From positions 3,877,743 to 3,941,742 of the forward strand of contig NC_088778.1 in assembly GCF_954871325.1 (NCBI RefSeq): 64,000 bases of DNA, given 5' to 3'. The stretch is from Gordionus sp. m RMFG-2023 (lineage: Eukaryota; Nematomorpha; Gordioida; Chordodea; Parachordodidae). The notes beneath the pieces were generated by a model. That model was not told where the DNA came from and made no database searches. It was given only the letters and a program-made list of their open reading frames with translations. This document shows positions 22,501-30,330 of this stretch, piece by piece; within the stretch, counting starts at the first letter, position 1, and every line of letters starts with the position of its first letter. The translations under genes were made by a program, and so were the position numbers.

Positions 22501-23008
22501 AGTATTTTAGTGTTCATAATTATAGTCCTATATTTATTAACTCTAGTCTCTACAATTTTGGTTATATCTAAATAAGCTTCATCAATGCTTGCTCTTTCAA
22601 TATCAACACAATGCTCTTTAATAACATCCAGAATCTTCACACTTTCATCCCGATATCTATAAAATATTTTGAATTATCAGAATTGTAAAATAACATTCTT
22701 AGATAAGTTGGCTTTGCCTCTTGATTCTGGTACAGTGATTAATTCTATATCAGGACACTTTTCCTTAGCATCCTCACCTCTCATGCCTCTAGTAACACCA
22801 GCATTTTTTGCTTCATATGAAAGTGCAATGATGCTATAGTATAAACAAATAAGATCATGTTAAAATAATTTGTTATTAAAACTTACCCACCACCTTTCCA
22901 TGGATTATATTGTACTACTGCACATGGCTTATTTACTAAATTTAGATTTAATAACCTTTCAACCTGCACGTAAAAACAATCAATATCAATCAAAACTATA
23001 ATTCTCAT
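6944..23008 (-). CDS. POLH: DNA polymerase eta gene, whole locus with introns
   Basis: A Y-family translesion polymerase that copies past UV lesions in the nucleus. The exons join in phase: 22887-23008, 22699-22833, 22415-22656, 22216-22376, 22069-22172, 21395-21632, 18996-19061 (together exactly 356 codons), then about 17773-18050 and a C-terminal exon ending at 6944. Visible motifs run in family order: IDIDCFYVQVE (first metal ligands), CAVVQY and GVTRGM (positions of human Q38 and R61), ERASIDEAYLD (catalytic Asp-Glu), CSAGISQNK, LNKPNKQT, GLGGKLG, CGKNFPGG, then the little finger. The start is an ATG right before the IDID block, with an in-frame stop upstream. The steric-gate Phe (human F18) is Tyr here. 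The product is roughly 660 residues, near the usual animal size. The link to the last exon rests on strand, order, phase and domain logic. Confidence 0.88.
7896..7905. repeat. Poly-G run (10)
   Basis: One of nine G/C homopolymer runs of at least 8 bases in this AT-rich window; see findings. Confidence 0.9.
8005..8060 (-). repeat. tRNA-like (SINE-like) remnant
   Basis: On the minus strand, CACATGTCTCGCAATTCGAA is followed by GGGGTTTGATTCCC, a good Pol III B-box/T-arm. It resembles the 3' half of a tRNA-derived SINE head. No A-box or matching acceptor stem was found, so this is a remnant at best. Confidence 0.3.
8318..8455. repeat. MITE fragment (TGTTGTTAAACGGCTC family)
   Basis: Contains the family core GATTTTGCTCATGGAAGGCA and one end, CGAGCCGTTTAACA. 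The other end is lost. The family is described under 54586-54857. Confidence 0.6.
8456..9437. other. Spacer in the POLH intron, nothing recognised
   Basis: AT-rich, with no coding signal and no paired repeats seen. Confidence 0.5.
9438..9541 (+). repeat. 104-bp direct repeat, left copy
   Basis: Starts ATCTTATTCCTCG and ends GTGTGTAAAATGTG. It matches 13825-13928 with about four mismatches. The pair brackets the pogo palindrome and tandem array. The right copy abuts the 5' end of pogo copy 2, so this is duplicated flanking DNA and not part of the transposon. Confidence 0.88.
9582..10680 (+). pseudogene. Pogo/Tigger transposase, copy 1 (truncated at both ends)
   Basis: Begins inside what is exon 2 of copy 2 and stops before the C-terminal zinc module. 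It reads MAGEEWFSSFMRRNP, then in another frame IYNMDETGL (first catalytic Asp), FPRKKYYNHF, LLILNNHISH and PLDRTVYGPLK. The second catalytic Asp, normally in a LDNH motif, is Asn. A one-nucleotide frame change lies between GILDKDLC and YNMDETG at about 9893-9926. Copy 2 has both lesions, so the element was already dead when it was duplicated. Encoded residues of the two copies differ at only a few positions. Confidence 0.9.
10694..12093 (-). pseudogene. Pogo transposase exon 3 (DDE domain and C-terminal zinc module)
   Basis: Starts IKIQAFYHAIQLNKK and carries MAGEEWFSSF, YNMDETGL and LLILNNHISH (catalytic Asp replaced by Asn). Its last part is CIICKQDY...EDWFQCRVCKGWAHGSC...CYNC, the PHD-like zinc module at the C-terminus of many pogo-like transposases. 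It shares the frameshift of copy 1. It also has a private lesion at about 11240-11290, where a GAAA/CTAG microsatellite replaces the segment that in copy 1 encodes LAASSKN. Confidence 0.88.
12136..12308 (-). pseudogene. Pogo transposase exon 2
   Basis: After TTTATTAG it reads GIPATNFLRYYKKYKLVG, the end of the helix-turn-helix, and on to DDDEENKIVEYLIACSKTF. It ends AAG|GTATTT, phase 0. The frame agrees with exons 1 and 3. Copy 1 begins inside this exon. Confidence 0.8.
12390..13089. repeat. Tandem array, five units of about 140 bp
   Basis: Units start at 12390, 12533, 12671, 12811 and 12951 (ACTAAAATGTTCAT...). They share TGTTAATTATAATTAATAT and TTGTTTGCTTCACATAATTT. Unit ends alternate between CATCAGGCT (1 and 3) and TATCAAGCT (2 and 4), suggesting growth by a 280-bp dimer. 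The array lies inside intron 1 of pogo copy 2. Confidence 0.93.
13282..13402 (-). pseudogene. Pogo transposase exon 1 (start of helix-turn-helix)
   Basis: ATG at 13402; reads MVRRYIRKIQNRKIF then EEAIRLYENKISSRKI, the N-terminal psq-type helix-turn-helix typical of pogo/Tigger transposases. It ends ACAG|GTTAAA in phase 1. Confidence 0.8.
13825..13928 (+). repeat. 104-bp direct repeat, right copy
   Basis: Matches 9438-9541 in the same orientation. It directly adjoins the 5' end of pogo copy 2 and is followed after about 30 bp by the palindromic hAT remnant. Confidence 0.88.
14025..14185 (-). pseudogene. hAT transposase C-terminal fragment (left arm)
   Basis: Minus strand reads YPTLSLIAKDYLAQQTSN then PSERAFRKAVDF, the hATC dimerisation motif. 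A mirrored copy lies at 15235-15410 on the plus strand. Confidence 0.82.
14300..14800 (+). pseudogene. hAT transposase N-terminal/central fragment
   Basis: The best open part is 14364-14684, with LAITTDMWTSINSSSF, the DMWTS block around the first catalytic Asp of hAT transposases. After a frame change, LLELPYPHSGEDI and DDFEIKDKIISFTQD continue the family pattern to about 14800. The mirrored copy is at about 14800-15130 on the minus strand. Confidence 0.8.
14800..15130 (-). pseudogene. hAT transposase N-terminal fragment (right arm)
   Basis: Inverted, more damaged copy of 14300-14680. The DMWT motif and the KNVKSKLAI region are recognisable on the minus strand near 14800-14860. Confidence 0.65.
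15235..15410 (+). pseudogene. hAT transposase C-terminal fragment (right arm)
   Basis: Inverted copy of 14025-14185. A TLSLIAKDYLAQ-like block and a SERAF-like block remain, with indels. Confidence 0.7.
15470..16465. other. Spacer in the POLH intron, nothing recognised
   Basis: AT-rich with short low-complexity frames. Confidence 0.5.
16468..16702. repeat. Short hAT-like element with GC-rich ends (family also at 30 kb)
   Basis: Ends carry GACCCGACGGGTTCGGG and the inverted GAACCCGGGTTCACATCCCT. The interior 16565-16665 (CAACTCATTAAACCCGGGG, GTTCGGACCCCTC, AAATCGGTTT) matches 30205-30305. Limits are approximate. Confidence 0.55.
17074..17539. mobile_element. Nonautonomous hAT-like element with nested MITE
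   Basis: Inverted ends are CAGGGCCTGAA (17074-17084) and TTCAGGTCTCTG (17528-17539), with GC-rich subterminal blocks (GGCCCGGCCCGTG at about 17500). A fragment of the TGTTGTTAAACGGCTC MITE family lies inside at about 17225-17420 and so is younger. No matching target duplication was found. Confidence 0.5.
17773..18050 (-). CDS. POLH: POLH exon 8 (little finger/PAD)
   Basis: Begins NQRSPKTLHLSL after TTGGCAG and continues through SHQIPFPSNYKNTEEFA and LKKFNENKSGDKWYI, the pattern of the end of the polymerase-associated domain. The frame stays open to 17748. The 3' limit is uncertain: GG|GTCGAA at 17773 is in phase with the best acceptor of the C-terminal exon, but two other GT sites exist upstream. 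Confidence 0.75.
18700..18815. repeat. MITE fragment (TGTTGTTAAACGGCTC family)
   Basis: Shows the end signature GCCGTTTTTAAAAAATCGCC plus AAATCGATCCCTTTAAACAACA. Lies in POLH intron 7. Confidence 0.55.
18996..19061 (-). CDS. POLH: POLH exon 7, 22 codons (start of little finger)
   Basis: A 66-nt exon that is easy to miss. After ATTTTAG it reads IYHWMLQLVDELLERLGKDK, matching the WL-QL-ELxERL helix that opens the Pol eta little finger. It ends at GAG|GTTATT. Both boundaries are phase 0 and agree with exons 6 and 8. Confidence 0.85.
19765..19935. repeat. MITE fragment (TGTTGTTAAACGGCTC family)
   Basis: Contains GATTTTTGCTCATAGATGGCA (core) and the end CGGGCCGTTTTTTAAAAAAAT...TTTTTAACAACAACA. 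Lies in POLH intron 6. Confidence 0.55.
20300..20800. other. GC-richer block in POLH intron 6, origin unknown
   Basis: G+C is visibly higher than in the surroundings. A 134-codon frame is open on the minus strand (20332-20736) and a shorter one on the plus strand (about 20400-20660) containing HLPFEIIEKI, which faintly resembles an F-box start. I recognise neither product. It may be an old insertion or a decayed gene copy. Confidence 0.35.
21395..21632 (-). CDS. POLH: POLH exon 6 (thumb)
   Basis: Encodes SGLGGKLGNSL (helix-hairpin-helix region) through SIGCGKNFPGG. Acceptor T-run then AG; donor AAG|GTTTGT, phase 0. It is followed by a 2,333-nt intron that contains MITE fragments and a GC-richer block. 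Confidence 0.92.
22069..22172 (-). CDS. POLH: POLH exon 5 (thumb)
   Basis: Encodes ILAKLGCGLNKPNKQT and VPLKK, the palm-to-thumb passage of Pol eta. Acceptor TTTAAG; donor AT|GTATAA in phase 2. The following intron is 436 nt. Confidence 0.9.
22216..22376 (-). CDS. POLH: POLH exon 4
   Basis: Begins TG TCT AAC after TTTTTTAG and ends at AAG|GTAAAC, phase 0. It carries the GFECSAGISQNK motif of the palm. The next intron is 43 nt (22173-22215). Confidence 0.92.
22415..22656 (-). CDS. POLH: POLH exon 3 (catalytic Asp-Glu)
   Basis: Encodes YRDESVKILDVI..., then ERASIDEAYLDIT with the second and third catalytic acidic residues. It ends at CAG|GTTGAA in phase 1. The following intron is only 38 nt (22377-22414). 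Confidence 0.92.
22699..22833 (-). CDS. POLH: POLH exon 2 (fingers)
   Basis: Encodes IIALSYEAKNAGVTRGM through ESRGKANLS, matching the fingers of Pol eta. The acceptor CTATAG is normal. The 3' end has no GT at the place the protein demands: translation needs a cut after AACTTATCTAA, giving an intron that begins GAATGT. Confidence 0.88.
22887..23008 (-). CDS. POLH: POLH exon 1 (start codon, palm N-terminus)
   Basis: Starts at ATG 23008-23006 (MRIIVLIDIDCFYVQVE...). It holds the first catalytic Asp pair, the steric-gate position (Tyr in CFY) and the NKPCAVVQYNPWKGG block typical of Pol eta. It ends in phase 2 at a canonical GTAAGT donor. An in-frame TGA a few codons upstream excludes a longer N-terminus unless there is another exon. 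Confidence 0.92.
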
Positions 23009-23952
23009 TAGGTTGCATCCAAATATGTATCAAAAAGGTTTAAAAAAAGACGCGGAAAACTAACAATTAAAGTTTAAAAATTTCAAAAAAAATCATTAAA
23101 AATATTATGAATGCGTGATTAATTAATACAAATATCATATGACGGAGAGGAGATAATAAAACAAAATGAATCGTGCCCTAATATAAAATATTCTATTAAT
23201 TTTACAAAAAAATATAGATTAGCCATTACTTCGCATCTATATATTGATCTGCCATGTCATGACAAATTTGGCTTAACAAATTTGATAATAGATGACATAA
23301 TTATCTAACCGGGAAGAGGGAAGCGTTGGCTCTATATTCCCCCCCCCCCCCAAAAAAAAAATAAATAAATAATAATTTCTGTTTAAATTTAAGTCAAATT
23401 TTTTAGACCAAATTTTTGCAATTAAAATTTTGCTAATCGGAGCATTAACCATAGATATATATTTTCTATTTAGATAAACCTAAATCACATGTTTTCTTGC
23501 CTATGTAAATTTTGCTCTCTGCTCTCAAATCTTAAATTAAAATCATATTATATTTACAACTATAAGTATTGAAAGACGCAATTTATTAATGCCACAATTA
23601 ATGCCAAAGATTACTTTTCAAAAGTTATTAGATAATGTCTTTAAAAATCCAGTCATGAGGGGTAGGGGGAATAGGATGCTTAATTTTACAGAATACGCAT
23701 ATATTTATAAAAAATAATGGTACATAGTCTATATTATGAAGCAAAAATTAGTCAAACATATATTATTTGGGCTCTTGATAATTAGGATAATTTGTTTTTG
23801 TTTTGTTAAATAATTAAACATACTACATAAATGATATTATTTTACACACCAAACAAGATATATATTTCAAAATTCTGTTATTGAAATTTTACCATTGTCT
23901 AATTTAATAAAGGTATTTTTATGATATTCTTAATTTCTGAGCTAATTCCTAC
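23009..23952. promoter_or_regulatory. 5' flank of POLH
   Basis: Upstream of the POLH ATG. Contains a 13-base poly-C run at 23339-23351 followed by poly-A. No TATA box or other element could be tied to POLH. Confidence 0.25.
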
Positions 23953-24369
23953 GTGGTGGAGAGTCACCAGCTTATTGCATGCTGGCGTGGAAGTGGCCCC
24001 GTACCTATATTCATCTACATATCGGAAATTTTCATAGAGATTTTAGAAAAAACCGAATTAATTATTAAATTAGCCAATACAACCCAATCGCAAATTTACC
24101 ATATATCACGAATTGGTAAAAATATTTTTGAACTTGATATCATAGTACAAAATCCAGAACTACTAAGATAATACATTGATAAGGCAAATGAAATAGGCGA
24201 GTACAATTGGTTCAAGGAGTTTTCTAAATTATCGAAAATACTTGATACGCTAAAAAAACGCATCTACAATTGAAAACCAACGCACCAGTGAACAATTTTT
24301 CCAGACCCCAACAAATTTTATCAGCAAAATACGCTATTCTAATCTCACATGTAATACATATCAAAAAGA

Positions 24370-25300
24370 AAGATGACCATTCGAATTTGTGGAGATTTCA
24401 GGCATACTATGAATGAATATCTTATGTAAGTACCCACTCACTACTTACAATACTAACCATTTTTAGTCAGATTGGACAAAACAAGATTCAACATCAATAA
24501 ATAGATTACCATTCGGAGTATCGTCTTTTCCTGCCATATTTCAAAGAGTGTTCGATTCATTATTAAACAACTGGTCTAAACTTACAGAGACCATTAAAAT
24601 ACTAGACAATAATAACTTGAAATTGAACTACGATTAAATATGTTTTTAAGCAAAATAAATAGCAATGGAATGCAAACCCCGAACAAACATATAACAGCTA
24701 TAATGAATGTGCCTAAATAAAAAAATATAAAAGAATTACAAGCATTTATTGGACACCTTACGTATTATCATTGTTTCATTCGGAATTTCACAATAAAGGC
24801 ACGGTCACTAAATTTATTACAAAAGAATAATCAATGGATCTGGTAAGAAGTTTATGATAACGCATTTCTGGATTTAAAAAAACACATAATTGACGTTCCT
24901 TTTATAACGCCTTATATATAATCAAGTCCATATTCTTATCGCCGATGCTTCCAATTATGATCTGGCGTCATTTTATCCTATCGATTTGCCGAAAATACTG
25001 AAAAGCCTATTGCATTCGCTTCAAGTGTACAAAAAGCTGAAAATTATTCTCAAATAGACCAAGAAGATTTGTCAATTATTTTAGGTCTGAATAAACTTGA
25101 ACTAAACTGTTAAGGACGGCAAATTGAAATAGTGACAGATCATAAACCGTTATTATCTGTATTCAACCGAAAAAAAAATATAGCACTTATCACCAAAACC
25201 AACGAGATGGGCACTATTCTTAACTAAATTTCAATACTACATAAGGAAAAATACCCATAAACACGGGAATGCCGACTGCTTGTCATAATTACTTACGATA
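24370..25300 (+). mobile_element. Ty3/gypsy LTR-retrotransposon fossil (pol fragment)
   Basis: Short motifs of reverse transcriptase (CGDFR, LPFGVSSFPAIFQR) and of RNase H (TDHKPL) appear in the family order on the plus strand. Related debris may reach back to about 23950. No long terminal repeats, integrase or complete gag could be seen. It is clearly broken, with many (roughly ten or more) disruptions, and looks old. Confidence 0.8.
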
Positions 25301-25734
25301 GAGCTAGATGAGTTGAACTCCCAACCTAAAATCAATTCGCTACTACCGAAATTAACATCATGCTGAAATAAAAGAAACGTTCTCACGTTACCCGACAAGA
25401 AACCCCGAAAATCACCGGAAAGAATTTTCGCCAGGGGAAGCTAAGTTTTATTTAAATATGCCTTTTAATTTGATTTTTTTATCTAAAATCATATTTTCTT
25501 AAATATTATCTTAACATTGTATAAGTTTTTATTTTATAATTTTAATTTACCTTTTTTTATCACTTTATATAAGAAATTAACATATTAAGTTTTGGCTATA
25601 GAACGAGTATTGAAATTAATAAAGTCATTGTTTTATTTCAAAATATTACAGATTCAAATTTCATTACTTCTCAGTCATAACACAACAGTTTTACTTATTC
25701 TTTAGGCGCTTGTGAACTAGGAGGGGCATTGTTT

Positions 25735-25870
25735 TATTTTATATTTATTTTTCTTTCTCATTTTTTTTTGTTTCTTTCGTTTTTTTATGTTTTTTTTTCT
25801 TTTTCCATGGGCATTTATCTTTTTTTTTCGTTTTTAAATATTTTTACTTTTACTTTTTTTTGGGTTGTTT
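25735..25870. repeat. Pyrimidine-rich tract
   Basis: Almost entirely T with scattered C on the plus strand. Low complexity, no further signal. Confidence 0.6.
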
Positions 25871-28800
25871 AATTGAAGCTAAATTACCGGCTAAACAGCC
25901 CTCTGTTTAGTAATAAGTCGAACCAGAACACGGCCTAAACATTAAAAATTAGTAGAGCTTAAAAACTTATAAAATATTTTTAAAAAAGCACAAGAAAAAG
26001 CTATAAAATTAAGAACGTAAGAAACAATAATCAACGCAAATCTGCCTTTTCGGATTCCTGGTTTAAGGTATAGCCTATTAATTATTAAAATTGATTTTAA
26101 TTAGTTCTGGGGGAAAAAAATATATATCATGAAATATAATCACGTCATATGTAATTTCCTATATTTTTCATTTGAGTTTAAAAATTTGATAAAAAGCATT
26201 GAATTCGACGACAAGCGATGATGATCATGATACAATTTTTAATATTAAACTTTGATGTAAAGGTTACATTAAATTTTTATGAAAATTGTAGAATATATTT
26301 ATCATATTGATACAACAATAATTTATTGGTATCATCAGATGAGCCATTTATCATTAAAGATTCTCTTATCATCAAATCCTGAGATGTTAAAAATTATAAA
26401 AATATTTAAAATAGAAATTTTCCAAAACTTATACTACATTGCCATAGATGGAAATTCAACATTGAATAATATCGGAATTGTTATTCATAACTTGCCACAC
26501 TCTTAACATTTTAGTAAGAAATCTTAGAATTTTAAATCTTATATATTTGGAAACTTATAAAAAATTTCTGTTAAAGAATGAAATATATAATACTAACTAT
26601 TTTTAAAAAAAAATATTTTTGACTGACATTTCCCAATTAACGGAATCAAGTTTTAGTGACCCGCTTTTAACTGAACAGTGGTCAAATCTTCTAACCCACC
26701 GTATCTAAATCGACCCTATTATTTTTTAGCTGGTGCTAACTGTAAATTTAGTGTATGAACATATTGATTTTCTAGTTTACAGTGTGCATATAAAATATGA
26801 CCGACAATGATGATATTATAATTTATTGCTTAACATTTTTTTTTGACTTTAAATCAGAAGAAAAGACATTATTCTTTAAAATAGATCTTATCATCAAGTT
26901 TCCTTCACCAAATTTGTAGATCAGGCTAGTTTTAATTTGAACATCTCTCATTTTAATGGTAAATTAACATAAAAATTTAATCGTCTTAGAGATATAATGC
27001 AAAGTAGTTCCGTTATAGATGTTTTGGATTGTTGAAACTGTAATAATTTTCGAATAGTAAATTTTATTTAAAACCTAACAATCAATATCATGTTTTAATA
27101 ACATAATTATTTTTCTTATACTTTCTATAAATAAAAAAAAACTTGAATTGATTATCGCTTTCACAATCATAAATCAGTTAAGTAAAGATATAATTATTTA
27201 AATATAAATAAACTAAAAGGAAATTTAGGAAGTTTTAATTGGTATGTTTAGGTGACGTTTACCAAAAAAAATAATGAAATATTGTGTGCAATAAAAGTCA
27301 TAAAGTAATTTAAATTTTAAAGTAATATTGCTATATGTATTTATACTTTTAGGTCTGTATCCTGGAAGTCTTATAATAGTGAAGCTTCTAGAAAATGTTT
27401 TAAATGGTAAGGGCTTATAAAAGAAATTGTTATGACTTGATCACCTAAGAGGTAACTGAAGTTAAAATTGCTTACTTTATCAAAATTTTCTTACCAACTA
27501 TTTAGTACTCCGATTTTACAAATACTATTTTTATTTGAATACAATTTATTAAATGAAAAATATTAATTTAAACAAATAACTAGATTTAAAAATAAAACTT
27601 TTATTCCCATTTATTTGCATTACCAAAAAAAATAATATAATTGCTAAGGAGAAGAAAAAACTTAGAATTTTGAATTATTACTATAATGAACATGATAATA
27701 TACTCAAAAAATTATTTTAGGCGTTAAAATAAATATGTATCATTTGGTGAAATGATAATAAAAATAATCCTTTTTCAAGAGAATTTATACATAGCGAAAA
27801 ATAGAAAAAGTTTCATCACACCTCTCTTCATATATATCTAATTACCATCCCAAGCAAAACAATGACATAAATTGTGAAATCCTATTAAACCAAGAATGAA
27901 TATTTTTTTAAGTAAGGGTCCATTTACCGGAATTTGTTGTATGTGGCATGCTTCTATTTCAAAAATCGTAAAATAGGCTCAGCAATAAAGGCGTGGAAAG
28001 GTTAATTTATTATAAAATGCAATTTATATTTGACATAAAATTGATACTACATGTAATCATCCATTCGAGATTGTAAGAAAATGAAAAAAATTATCATCAG
28101 CAGATTAGTGATATCATTAAAGAAGAAGAGGATAATTTGAACTCCACTCCCATATTTAAATACAAGATTACGCATTAAAAATTAATATATTAAATCATTA
28201 GAGTAAAACATTACTCATTTTAGGCAAAATAAAATTGTCAAATTTTTTATGATTTATAGTCATTTTGGAACATTATTACAAAGTTCCTCAAAATGTCCCA
28301 AAATTCCCTGCATAAAAATTCCCGATATTACCAGGGCGGGAATTTTAGCTAGTTTTGATTTATTTAACCCGTAAATTTCGTTTAGGTTAAATTTGTTATC
28401 TTTAATTTATTTTGTTTAAATTCATTTCGCTTAAGTTAATTAAGTTTATATTCGCTTCAAAGCTCATTCATAAAAGACCAGGCATGTTTTGCAATACGCT
28501 ACTTAATCTCTTTTTTTTTAGAATTGAATAGCATTGCGAATATTCCTATAAAGCTAACCCGAATTGTGGCATTAATCTCAGCAGAGATTAGGATTTTGGA
28601 GGAGTTCCATATAGAATATTACAATCCTATTTTATAGTCACTTGACAAATAAGAATTTAAAAATAGGATAAACCCTAAATAGAGTGACTCGTTATGAAAA
28701 TCTAATGTAAACTGTTAAACCTAATTTATTATATACATCGGATAAAATAATATGCGAGCCTTTTAAGGGATGGACGGAACTTTAAATAAAAAAAGGGTTA

Positions 28801-30139
28801 TGGTTACATGAATCTAATTTCGAAATAGGAGTATGAATTTAATTTTGCTTTTAGACCCCATCTTGAAATTGACCCCCATAATCATTTTTTGGAGACCATT
28901 AATGATATCATGCGAGGTTGCATCCTCAACTCTATAACAGAAATAATAACGTTTGATAATTTAGTTTTCTCAACGTTAAATTATTTAATCATCGAAAAGT
29001 TGACTTTTTGTAATTTATATCTGTTATCAGTATCTACATTACCGGGGGTGGGGGGGGGGGGTAGGAACAGTTTGCATCCTAATATCTATAAAGGGGTAGG
29101 GGGTAGGCATTTTGGGGGGTAGGCTATAATAATCTAGAAAATTTTCCATTACATTTTTAAATTATCTATGGATAACATTTTGGTATTTTTAGGGGCGTAG
29201 ATATATATTTTTGAGGGGGGTTTGCATCCAGTGAATATACTGTCATGTAGACGCTGTCTGTTATTAAGATGAAACATTAGAAAATACAAATCTTTATAAA
29301 TTATTTGGTAAAAGTTTAGATAATAAAATTCATAAATTTTGGCTGTAATTTAATGATTTTTTTATCGAATTTTTTTTTTTTTATTAGTAATTGGTATTTT
29401 AAGAAAGAATACAACATTTTAATATAAATTATGTTACCAAATGATTTATGCATATTTCCATAAAGGAAAATTATTTAAATAATTTACAAAACGATCGTAA
29501 TTTACATAAGGAATAAAATTCCCGTTAAAATCTAATCTAATTTAATTTTTTTTTAAACTTAAATTTTATGTTTTAAATTACAATTTAATATTTACACCTA
29601 TAAATCTTATTTTAATTTGGCCAAAGAAAGTCATATAGACGATTTTTATACATTTCTCTTTTGTACACATATATGTATTACACAATGCAACTTTTTTGGT
29701 TATATTAAAATAAATTATGATAATTTATCATAGCATAATAGTATTTTTTTTACTATGGTCAAAATTGCTTTCAATTTCAACTTATTTTTTATTATATTTT
29801 TTTTTAACCCGGACTGTGGAAAAAAAAGAGTGAGAATTTATGACATATGTCACATTTTTTTTTGTCATTTTTTCATCATTAAAAATTTATCGCATAAATA
29901 TTTTTTTATTTTTTTTTTGCTTAATTACTATTTTAAAAAAAAACTAAAAATAAATAAAGTAGAAAATAGCTCAAAATAAATTTTGTCATTTTTGACAAAA
30001 TGTATAAATTAAAGCATATAATAAACGGATAAAACCTTTCCCTTATTTTTTGGACAAATGTCCTTTTGCACAATTATTTATATATTTAAACATCAAAATA
30101 TATAACATTATTAATTAACGCTTAAACTCCCCCAGGGAA
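25871..30139. other. Long AT-rich stretch without a recognisable gene
   Basis: Reading frames are short and biased to Ile/Asn/Lys/Phe. A 12-base G run sits at 29050-29061. I see no RNA gene and no paired terminal repeats. Confidence 0.5.
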
Positions 30140-30330
30140 GCGACCAACCAAACCCGGGTGGTTGAGCGTCTTAAGACCGCAGAAATAAACGGTGTCCAAT
30201 TTATGGACAACTCATCGAACTCGGGGTGAAATGGACACGATACGGGTCCGGACCTCTCTTTAGAAAATCGGTTTTAATTTCGCGTTATCAAAGTTTCCGC
30301 TAAATAGAGGGTTTCAAAAATTATCGAAAA
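30140..30330. repeat. Second copy of the 16.5-kb GC-ended repeat
   Basis: 30205-30305 matches 16565-16665 (CAACTCATCGAACTCGGGG, GGGTCCGGACCTCTC, AAAATCGGTTTTAATTTCG). GC-rich ends such as ACCCGGGTGGTTGAG flank it. Confidence 0.65.

Noticed and set aside
26279-26506. Frame with a WYHQMSHLSLKIL-like block, faintly like a Ty1/copia pre-integrase region
   Set aside because: One short motif in an AT-rich frame with no other parts of such an element nearby; too weak to annotate.
29755-29979. 74-codon Phe/Ile-rich frame
   Set aside because: Composed of T-runs; no signal peptide or family pattern.
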